Source: an uncultured Prochlorococcus sp.
GTDB taxonomy: Bacteria > Cyanobacteriota > Cyanobacteriia > PCC-6307 > Cyanobiaceae
Direction: 5' to 3'
Assembly: GCA_902534675.1 (NCBI GenBank)
Contig: CACAQQ010000002.1
Location: 1-63,813, forward strand
Length of the DNA: 63,813 bases
The translations under genes were made by a program, and so were the position numbers. How positions within the stretch are numbered: position 1 is the first letter of the stretch; each line of letters begins with the position of its first letter. Of the stretch, positions 57,454 through 63,813 are shown one piece after another. Under the pieces are notes generated by a model. It had not been told where the DNA came from. It did no database searches and saw only the letters and a program-made list of their open reading frames with translations.

Positions 57454-58719
57454 TTAAAGTTTTTTTATTGAATTCAAAATTATAGAAGCAAGTTTTTCTG
57501 CAGCACCTTTATCGCCTCTTTCTTTGTGCAAATTATCACTAATATTTTTTAAATGATCCTTATTTTTAATCAGAAATAATACTTCTCTTGCAATTTTTTT
57601 AGGCGAAATATTTCCTATCCTTTCGGGGACAATCATTCTTTTAGCTTTGATATTTGGCCAAGCAAAAAACTTCTTTTTTTTAAAATAAAAATATTTAATC
57701 ATAAGAGTTAGGAATCTATTTATGAATGAAATTTTCCCAATTACTCCAAAAAGTCCATCCCATGCATTCATCATGTTTAAATGTTGAGTTGGTAGAACAA
57801 CTAACATAGGAAGAGCTATTGCTGCTAATTCTGAAGTATTTGCTCCCACAGTTGTGATTGCAAGATCACACTCTTTTAATATTTCATAGCAAGGATGTTT
57901 CTTAATAAGATAAATTTTTGTATTTTTTGTTGTTTCAATTACATAATCAAAATAGGAGTCTTTGATATTTTTAATTGTCTTGATTTTTGATGAGTAATAT
58001 TTTGCAATTGGATTTCTATCGCTTTGAAAAAATAAATATTCACTTTTGTTGGTGGTTGGTGCCATGGGAATTATAAAATTTATGTTTTGATTTTCTTTAG
58101 CTATATGATCTGCAATTTCTAAGAAGAAAGGAATACCAACAGAGAGCTTTGCTTTTTTTGAACCAGGCAATAATGCAATATAGTGATTTCTTTTATTTTG
58201 TAATGATATTTCACTATTAAGTTTGATATCAGCCATTAAATCACCAATGATTTGACATTTATACTTATATCTTTTAGGAATTGACTCTTTTACTTTTAAA
58301 TTCATAGCAGCAATTTCGTTTGTCCATTGAGGCCATCGCGAAATCCATTCAGCATATGTGATATTCAAATAACCTAGTCTTTTAGCTAGTAAAATGCTCC
58401 AAAATTGATCCCCACCAAGGAAAATAACGACTCCTTTTTTTGGCCAATTCGCAAAAGAACGTGGCTTTATTAATAATTTCCAAAAACTTTTGGATTCTGT
58501 AATTAATTCGAATTTATTCCATGAATTTGCAACTAAATATTCTTTACCAGTGGCATTTGGGCAAGGAACAAGCACTAACCTAAGAGTGAAATCGAGTTTA
58601 TCTTCATTAATTAGAGATTTATTGATTTTGTTAAGCTCATTCACCACAGGATTTACCCATGTTGCTAATTCACCAGGACCATTAGAAACTATAACTACTG
58701 CAACTGATTTTTTTTTCAT
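57454..58719 (-). CDS. LpxB-like (lipid-A-disaccharide synthase related) protein
   Basis: 421 residues. The start is set at ATG 58719 (MKKKSVAVVIVSNGPGELATW) because an upstream extension would run into the tRNA-Leu gene. SNGPGELATWVNPV, FLGGDQFWS, LLPGSKKAKLSVG and TTVGANTSELAAI are shared with LpxB-type GT-B glycosyltransferases. It is the cyanobacterial 'LpxB-related' family rather than canonical LpxB. The acceptor is unknown. The frame upstream includes the tRNA, so transcription may be linked. Confidence 0.8.
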   Translation of the reverse strand: MKKKSVAVVIVSNGPGELATWVNPVVNELNKINKSLINEDKLDFTLRLVLVPCPNATGKEYLVANSWNKFELITESKSFWKLLIKPRSFANWPKKGVVIFLGGDQFWSILLAKRLGYLNITYAEWISRWPQWTNEIAAMNLKVKESIPKRYKYKCQIIGDLMADIKLNSEISLQNKRNHYIALLPGSKKAKLSVGIPFFLEIADHIAKENQNINFIIPMAPTTNKSEYLFFQSDRNPIAKYYSSKIKTIKNIKDSYFDYVIETTKNTKIYLIKKHPCYEILKECDLAITTVGANTSELAAIALPMLVVLPTQHLNMMNAWDGLFGVIGKISFINRFLTLMIKYFYFKKKKFFAWPNIKAKRMIVPERIGNISPKKIAREVLFLIKNKDHLKNISDNLHKERGDKGAAEKLASIILNSIKKL

Positions 58720-58743
58720 TGCAGTTAACCAAAATACATTAAA

Positions 58744-58825
58744 TGCGGACGGCGAGACTTGAACTCGCAAGGCATAAGCCACACGCTCCTTAGACGTGCG
58801 CGTCTACCAATTCCGCCACGTCCGC
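58744..58825 (-). tRNA. tRNA-Leu, anticodon AAG
   Basis: 82 nt with acceptor GCGGACG / CGTCCGC and discriminator A at 58744; TTCAAGTC T-loop; long variable arm; GGTAGACGCGC D-arm. The anticodon loop CTAAGGA gives AAG, which as A34 (possibly inosine) reads CUU and perhaps CUC. A34 is unusual for a bacterial Leu tRNA. The CCA end is not encoded. Confidence 0.92.
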
Positions 58826-59085
58826 AAAGGGTTTTCAGGCACCGTCGGGTACCTAAACCTTAAAAATATCATACATTATTGACTGAAATAAGGATCTAGT
58901 TCTAAAGAGATTTTTTGGATATATGGAATTATTTTTCTATTGCATAAAACAAATATTTATACATATATAACGTTCTAGGCTGTATTGTAAAAAATGTCCT
59001 CTGATCATTAAAAAATTTTGTTAAGTACTTTGGCAAATAATTTTTTATTTTAAGTCATTTTTATTGCTTCAATTTAGTTTTCATA

Positions 59086-60435
59086 ATGGTTGAAAAAGTT
59101 TTAATTGCTAATCGTGGAGAAATAGCTTTACGAATTGTCAGAAGTTGTAGAGAACTAGGTATCGCAACAGTTGCAGTTTTTAGCACCATAGATAAAAAAG
59201 CATTACACGTTCAGCTGGCTGATGAAGCAGTGTGCGTTGGAGACTCGTTAAGTAATAAAAGCTATTTAAATATTCCAAACATACTTGCTGCAGCTACGTC
59301 GAGAGGAGTTGATGCTATTCATCCTGGTTATGGATTTCTTGCTGAAAATGATAAATTTGCTGAGATGTGTAATGATCATGGCATAGTTTTTATTGGTCCA
59401 TCTCCTAAAGCCATTAGATCTATGGGAGATAAATCTACAGCTAAAAAAACTATGGAAGCAGTAGGGGTTCCAACAGTACCTGGTAGTAAAGGCTTGTTAT
59501 CAAATGTTGATGAGGCTTATAAATTGGCAGATGACATTGGTTATCCGGTAATTATCAAAGCAACTGCTGGAGGAGGTGGAAGAGGAATGAGGCTGGTTGA
59601 AAACGCTAATAATCTTGAAAAAATGTTTAAAGCAGCTCAGGGTGAAGCAGAAGCTGCTTTTGGTAATGATGGTTTATACATGGAGAAATTCATAAAGAAA
59701 CCAAGACATGTAGAAATTCAAATTTTGGCGGATAGATCAGGTAATGTCGTGCATTTAGGAGAGCGAGATTGTTCAGTTCAAAGAAGACATCAGAAATTAT
59801 TGGAAGAATCTCCTAGCCCTGCAATTAACACAGAACTTAGAAAAAAAATGGGAAATGCAGCTATTGCCGCTGCAAAAAGTATTGGTTACGAAGGAGCTGG
59901 TACAGTTGAATTTTTAGTGGACGATAATAATAATTTTTATTTTATGGAAATGAATACTAGGATTCAAGTTGAACATCCTGTTACTGAAATGGTCACAGGA
60001 GTTGATTTAATTGCTGAGCAAATTAAAATTGCAAGTGGAGAAGACTTAGAATTTAATCAGGATGATATCCATTTAAATGGTCATGCCATTGAATGTAGAA
60101 TCAATGCTGAAGATCCTTCTCATAATTTCCGACCATCACCAGGAAAAATTACTGGGTGGCTTCCTCCTGGCGGTCCTGGTGTGAGGGTCGATAGTCATGT
60201 TTATACCGGTTATGAAATTCCTCCATTTTATGACTCATTAATTGGCAAATTAATAGTGTGGGGAAAAGATCGTAATACTGCAATTAAACGAATGAATAGG
60301 GCTTTAAATGAATGTGCAGTGACAGGTATCCCTACAACAATTAACTTTCATTTAACCCTACTCAATAAAGCTAAATTTAAGGAAGGTAAGATACATACTA
60401 AGTATGTCGAGGAAGAATTATTAATAAATTACTAA
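59086..60435 (+). CDS. accC: Biotin carboxylase of acetyl-CoA carboxylase
   Basis: Carboxylates biotin on AccB using ATP and bicarbonate. ATP-grasp fold: N-terminal [14 protein letters not shown], glycine-rich [10 protein letters not shown], catalytic region [14 protein letters not shown]. 449 residues, full length. The 260 bases before it (58826-59085) hold no gene; a TATATAA box near 58965 could be a -10. accB is 43 kb away beside efp, so the two subunits are not in one operon. Confidence 0.96.
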   Translation: MVEKVLIANRGEIALRIVRSCRELGIATVAVFSTIDKKALHVQLADEAVCVGDSLSNKSYLNIPNILAAATSRGVDAIHPGYGFLAENDKFAEMCNDHGIVFIGPSPKAIRSMGDKSTAKKTMEAVGVPTVPGSKGLLSNVDEAYKLADDIGYPVIIKATAGGGGRGMRLVENANNLEKMFKAAQGEAEAAFGNDGLYMEKFIKKPRHVEIQILADRSGNVVHLGERDCSVQRRHQKLLEESPSPAINTELRKKMGNAAIAAAKSIGYEGAGTVEFLVDDNNNFYFMEMNTRIQVEHPVTEMVTGVDLIAEQIKIASGEDLEFNQDDIHLNGHAIECRINAEDPSHNFRPSPGKITGWLPPGGPGVRVDSHVYTGYEIPPFYDSLIGKLIVWGKDRNTAIKRMNRALNECAVTGIPTTINFHLTLLNKAKFKEGKIHTKYVEEELLINY

Positions 60436-60452
60436 GGGGCTATACTTGATCT

Positions 60453-60767
60453 CTATGAGATATGTGTATGCAATGCAAGTTTTATGAGCCCTTGCTGACC
60501 GACTAAAATTTCTCTTAAAAAGCTAATAACGCCGATCCAAATTACGGGTCCAACATCAACGCCTCCAATAGGAGGTATTAGTTTTCTTGTTAAATTAAGA
60601 ACAGAGCTTGATGGTATTGAAATTAATAACCATAGCCCTTTACTTAAATCAATTTTTGGGTACCAAGTGAGTATTAATCTTATTAGAAAAACTATAGTTA
60701 GGTATGAAAGAGAAATTCCTAAACTAATATCTAAAATTTGAAGAGAGTTTATAAGCAAGGAAATCAC
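60453..60767 (-). CDS. Ycf19/YggT-family membrane protein
   Basis: 104 residues, two to three hydrophobic spans, with RLILTWYPKIDLSKG and the conserved LNLTRKLIPPIGGVDVGPVIW motif of the YggT/Ycf19 family. These proteins occur in thylakoid or inner membranes and have been linked to division or photosystem biogenesis. It lies between accC and psbX on the minus strand and is divergent from psbX. Confidence 0.85.
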   Translation of the reverse strand: MISLLINSLQILDISLGISLSYLTIVFLIRLILTWYPKIDLSKGLWLLISIPSSSVLNLTRKLIPPIGGVDVGPVIWIGVISFLREILVGQQGLIKLALHTHIS

Positions 60768-60848
60768 AATTATTTAATTCATCTTAATAAATAACCCATT
60801 GAAACGTATTTAATTCGTATTATAAATTGAGAATTTAATATTTAAAAA

Positions 60849-61034
60849 GTGTTTCAAATCTCTGATTTATTATTAGCCGCAGATTTTTCTGCTGAAGTTG
60901 CAAATAATTCCGCAGTTGGAATGATAGGTAGTTTTATTGCCGCTGCCTTACTTATCGTTATTCCAGCCACTGCATTTTTGATTTTTGTTAGCCAGAAAGA
61001 TTCCCTCGATCGTACTTCTACTGGAAGACGCTAG
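60849..61034 (+). CDS. psbX: Photosystem II protein PsbX
   Basis: 61 residues, one membrane span (about 22-45, [29 protein letters not shown]). This matches cyanobacterial PsbX, a small subunit that tunes the QB/plastoquinone region of photosystem II. The start is GTG at 60849 giving [12 protein letters not shown]; the N-terminal extension is longer than in freshwater cyanobacteria. Upstream TATTAT/TATAAAT elements near 60820 serve as a probable -10. ycf66 follows in the same direction. Confidence 0.88.
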   Translation: MFQISDLLLAADFSAEVANNSAVGMIGSFIAAALLIVIPATAFLIFVSQKDSLDRTSTGRR

Positions 61035-61112
61035 TTTTTGGCGAAGTTTTAAGTACACTATATATAGGGGATATAAGTAACCCTTTAAAAAATAAATTTT
61101 TGGAGAAAGAAT

Positions 61113-62042
61113 GTGGTCAATGCTAGTCTCAATTGGGCCAGTATTGTTGGTATAGTTCTCGCGGTATGTGGAGGAGGCCTTTATTTTTTGAGGTCCTTTA
61201 AGCCTGCCTTGGCAAGGGATTATGATGTTTTCTTCGCAGCAATTGGACTTTTGTGCGGAGGAATATTATTTTTTCAAGGCTGGAGGTTAGATCCTATCCT
61301 TCAGTTTGGTCAGTTTTTATTAGCAGGAACTACAGTTTTTTTCGCATATGAAAGTGTGAGATTGAGGGGCGTTGCTACTGATCAAGCTAGAAGGTCATCT
61401 TATTTTGATGATGATCCTATTTCTGATGTTCCAAGAAATTCTAGAGGTCGATTTAATGACGATTATGATAGGTTTGAAGAAGCTGAAAGACCATCTAGAA
61501 GATTTAAACCTCAAGAAGATGAATTTGAAGAAGACTATACGGAGGGGAGATTTCGTAGGAGGAATGTTTCAAGAGCCATACCCTCTGCTGCAGCAAGTAG
61601 AAGTAGGCCATCTACAAGGGAAATAAGTCAGTTTGAAAATGACGAGCCTATAAGAAGGAGAAGGCAGACTTCTGAAGATAGAAATAGGCAACAATCAGAA
61701 ACAAATAACTTTGGTGAAAGAAGAAATTCATCTCGCGATGAAGTTAAGACAGGGTCAAGACCCAGAATGAATCGTACAGTTTCTAGACAAGATAATATCT
61801 CTCCTCCTGCTGATTCTTCTCCATTAAGAAAGAAACCTACTAGATCTCCTATTAGGCAGCAAACTTCAACAGCTCAAGTAGAAGATGCTTCATTTAAAGA
61901 TGCTAATCAAGCTAAAAAACCACGTGACACTCGTAGAGTAAGCTCTTCAGCTAGATCAAGTTCAAAAAATCAAAGTACTAGATATAACGTTGGAACAAAC
62001 AAGAAAAAACCTAGAGATAACAGTTCTAGATTTGATGATTAA
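61113..62042 (+). CDS. ycf66: Ycf66-family protein with disordered arginine-rich tail
   Basis: 309 residues. The first 90 hold the Ycf66 core with three membrane spans (about 8-25, 40-58, 65-82; VGIVLAVCGGGLYFLRSFKPALARDYDVF). The rest is low-complexity, Arg/Ser/Asp-rich and presumably disordered. Start GTG at 61113, with GGAGAAAG as ribosome-binding site and a TATATATAGG box near 61062. Its role is unknown; it is conserved in cyanobacteria and some plastids. The neighbour psbX suggests a thylakoid role. Confidence 0.87.
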   Translation: MVNASLNWASIVGIVLAVCGGGLYFLRSFKPALARDYDVFFAAIGLLCGGILFFQGWRLDPILQFGQFLLAGTTVFFAYESVRLRGVATDQARRSSYFDDDPISDVPRNSRGRFNDDYDRFEEAERPSRRFKPQEDEFEEDYTEGRFRRRNVSRAIPSAAASRSRPSTREISQFENDEPIRRRRQTSEDRNRQQSETNNFGERRNSSRDEVKTGSRPRMNRTVSRQDNISPPADSSPLRKKPTRSPIRQQTSTAQVEDASFKDANQAKKPRDTRRVSSSARSSSKNQSTRYNVGTNKKKPRDNSSRFDD

Positions 62043-62318
62043 TTATAGTATTCCTGCCCATTTTAAAAACGATTCTTTACTAAATAGTTCAATCAATATT
62101 ATTGAAAGAAAGCCAATCATTGCAAATCTTCCATTAGTTTTTTCAGAATAACTACTCCACCCAAATTTATATTCATCTTTAATTTCTATCGATTTTTCAT
62201 CTAATTGATTATCTCCAATTTGTTCATTGATATAATTTGGATCTTTCTGCTGTTCTATAAAACTCTCATTCTCTAGATTAGTGACTTCTGAGTTAGTTGG
62301 TTCTTCTTTCGAATTCAT
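62043..62318 (-). CDS. hli: High-light-inducible (Hli/SCP) protein
   Basis: 91 residues. The C-terminal span carries the chlorophyll-binding LHC-type motif EKTNGRFAMIGFLSIILIE (about 58-77). The N-terminal 50 residues are acidic and polar. Hli proteins bind chlorophyll and carotenoid and protect photosystems in strong light. The start, ATG at 62318, lies 8 bases after the end of the ABC transporter gene on the same strand, so they are probably co-transcribed. Confidence 0.9.
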   Translation of the reverse strand: MNSKEEPTNSEVTNLENESFIEQQKDPNYINEQIGDNQLDEKSIEIKDEYKFGWSSYSEKTNGRFAMIGFLSIILIELFSKESFLKWAGIL

Positions 62319-62326
62319 TTTTTTTG

Positions 62327-63813
62327 TTAATCCTTAAAATTATACTTATCAGACGTCAATAATTTCCAGTCTCCCTGTCCATTTAATTCTAAAATATTCT
62401 CGTGAAAATCTTTTAAGCTAGGTCTATGTCCAACACTAATAAGAGAAAGTTCTCTTTCCTTAAGTAAACTATATAGTTTTTTTTCAGTGTTAATATCTAA
62501 AGCACTTGTTGCTTCATCAAGTACTGCAAATCTTGGAGAATTTAGTAAGAGTCTTGCAAAAGCCAATCTTTGTTGCTCGCCTAAGGAAAGAATTCGTGGC
62601 CAATCTTGTTTGATATCAAGATTAGGATACCGATCCACTAAAGTTTTTAAATTTACTTCATGAAGTACGGAAGTAAGATGTTCATCACTAAATTTTTTGA
62701 CTTCTGTGGGATAACATAATTGTTCCCTTAAAGAACCAAGTAGCATATATGGTTTTTGAGGTATGAATAATAATTCCCCAATTTTTGGTTTTTTAATTAC
62801 TCCCTGATCGGGTTCCCATAAACCACTAATCATTCTTAGTAAAGATGTTTTTCCGCACCCAGATGGTCCTACTACCAAAAGTGATTGATTATTGTCGATG
62901 CTTAAATTTAAATTTTTAATTATTGCTTTATTTGATCCTGGTGGACAAAGGTCAGCATTATTAATAAGAATTGAGGGGTAATCTGAAATAACGTTTTGAT
63001 TACTTGTTGGGTTGGTTTGACTAATAGATTCAACTTTTGATTGGAATCCTTCTAATCTGCCAATACCAGCAGTAAATTTTGCAAGTTCTTCGATTTGATT
63101 AACAATGAAAAATAACGAACCTTCAACCATTCCAAATGCAAAGCTTGCCTGAATAAAGCGTCCATAATCAATATCACCTTTAAAGTAAGGGATTGCCATT
63201 ATTAAATATGGAAAGAAATTTCCAGCATAATTAATGGATCGTCTCATGACGTCTATTATTACTCTCCATATAATCAGTAAATTAAAGTTTCTCACCACTT
63301 CTCCTAAGCGTCTTTCAGTTTCACTTCGCTCAGGATTCTCCCCAGAGTAAAAGGCTATTGATTCAGCATTATCTCGAATATGTACTAAGCCATATCGAAA
63401 ATCAGCTTCATATCTGAGTTGATCAAAGTCAATCTTTACAAGATTTTTTCCAGCAATTAAGAGGATAGAAGTTGCAAATGCGGCGTAACCAAATAAAGAA
63501 AAAGTAAGCGTTGTACTAATACTCCATAAAATAAGAATATTAAGTGAAAATGTTAGTAGGGCATCAAAAATACCTAATGTGAAAGAGAGACTTTGCCCGG
63601 TAAAAGCTCGGGTATCATCTGTGATTCTTTGATCGGGATTATCTACATCGGTTTGGTCTTCATCATTGGGATTTAACTGGTAATAAGCTTTATTAGTCAT
63701 ATAATCTTTGACTAGACTTTTTGAAAGCCATTCTCTCCAAATTATTCCTAACTTATATGTAAAAAATATTTGGGAAACCCTTATTGGTAGAGCCACAGCG
63801 AAACAACAAGCGT
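62327..63813 (-). CDS. ABC transporter, permease-ATPase fusion of ABCD/SbmA type (N-terminus cut)
   Basis: The frame is open to the right edge, so the N-terminus is missing. At least 494 residues are visible. The membrane domain has about four spans (ITDDTRAFTGQSLSFTLG and the following hydrophobic segments), and the ATPase has Walker A GPSGCGKTS, signature LSLGEQQRLAFARLL and Walker B FAVLDEATSALD. The layout resembles peroxisomal ABCD half-transporters and bacterial SbmA/BacA relatives. Substrate unknown. Upstream of hli in the same unit. Confidence 0.85.
   Translation of the reverse strand, partial: ACCFAVALPIRVSQIFFTYKLGIIWREWLSKSLVKDYMTNKAYYQLNPNDEDQTDVDNPDQRITDDTRAFTGQSLSFTLGIFDALLTFSLNILILWSISTTLTFSLFGYAAFATSILLIAGKNLVKIDFDQLRYEADFRYGLVHIRDNAESIAFYSGENPERSETERRLGEVVRNFNLLIIWRVIIDVMRRSINYAGNFFPYLIMAIPYFKGDIDYGRFIQASFAFGMVEGSLFFIVNQIEELAKFTAGIGRLEGFQSKVESISQTNPTSNQNVISDYPSILINNADLCPPGSNKAIIKNLNLSIDNNQSLLVVGPSGCGKTSLLRMISGLWEPDQGVIKKPKIGELLFIPQKPYMLLGSLREQLCYPTEVKKFSDEHLTSVLHEVNLKTLVDRYPNLDIKQDWPRILSLGEQQRLAFARLLLNSPRFAVLDEATSALDINTEKKLYSLLKERELSLISVGHRPSLKDFHENILELNGQGDWKLLTSDKYNFKD

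Noticed and set aside
58720-58782. Upstream extension of the LpxB-like gene
   Set aside because: It would translate part of tRNA-Leu; the family start MKKKSVAVV fits at 58719.
1-63813. CRISPR array or phage module
   Set aside because: No spaced direct repeats of CRISPR size, no cas, capsid, terminase or integrase gene; the holin-like and Cas4-like proteins stand alone.

Overview
The window is a gene-dense, AT-rich stretch (roughly 30% G+C by eye) of a cyanobacterial chromosome. It almost certainly comes from a high-light-adapted Prochlorococcus. The evidence is photosynthesis and cyanobacterial genes (psbX, ycf66, ycf19/YggT, a high-light-inducible protein, a paired Flv1/Flv3 flavodiiron operon, a CYP38/TLP40-type lumenal cyclophilin, gap2), a permuted two-piece tmRNA whose tag reads ANKIVSFSRQTAPVAA, very short intergenic spaces, and many TTG/GTG starts. 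Genus and ecotype are inferred from recognition, not from a database search.

Layout. Positions 1-41774 are ordinary core genome: ftsY (cut by the left edge), a SpoIIE-type phosphatase, argH, an RRM RNA-binding protein, dusA, msrB, a grpE-dnaJ-tusA-like-rsgA run, ybaB, murB-murC, gap2, thiL and the lumenal cyclophilin, efp-accB, pdxA, an epimerase, HNH nuclease, aminotransferase, cbiD, guaA, a stand-alone Cas4-like PD-(D/E)XK protein, a PBP2-type transpeptidase, flv3-flv1-flavin reductase, alaS, speA, ndk, thiO, gatB, coaE and argJ. Positions 48364-63813 are core again: aldo/keto reductase, tmRNA, an RNA methyltransferase, a YqjE/YqjD-like membrane pair, a LigD-phosphoesterase-like protein, smc, a PRC-barrel protein, an LpxB-like protein, tRNA-Leu, accC, YggT, psbX, ycf66, hli and an ABC transporter cut by the right edge.

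Between them (about 41775-48300) lies a small accessory island. It holds two paralogous outer-membrane proteins that look like trimeric autotransporters (YadA-type anchor) with an unusual coiled coil after the barrel. It also holds tiny hypothetical genes with strong AGGAGG ribosome-binding sites, one broken by a 7-bp tandem repeat, and a structured candidate small RNA with a clear intrinsic terminator. The rest is a UPF0045 protein with a 42-codon partner, six phased 11-bp repeats containing CTTACA, and an orphan ParA ATPase overlapping a small membrane protein gene. The duplication that made the second autotransporter begins at the stop codon of argJ, and a 165-bp near-identical tract in the barrel region points to recent gene conversion.

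Themes: protein synthesis and quality control (alaS, efp, gatB, tmRNA, tRNA-Leu, dnaJ/grpE, rsgA), cell envelope (murB, murC, PBP2), cofactors (thiL, thiO, pdxA, cbiD, coaE), fatty-acid synthesis (accB, accC) and electron-sink or light-stress functions (Flv1/Flv3, Hli, MsrB). The most promising undescribed material is the island at 41.8-48.2 kb.
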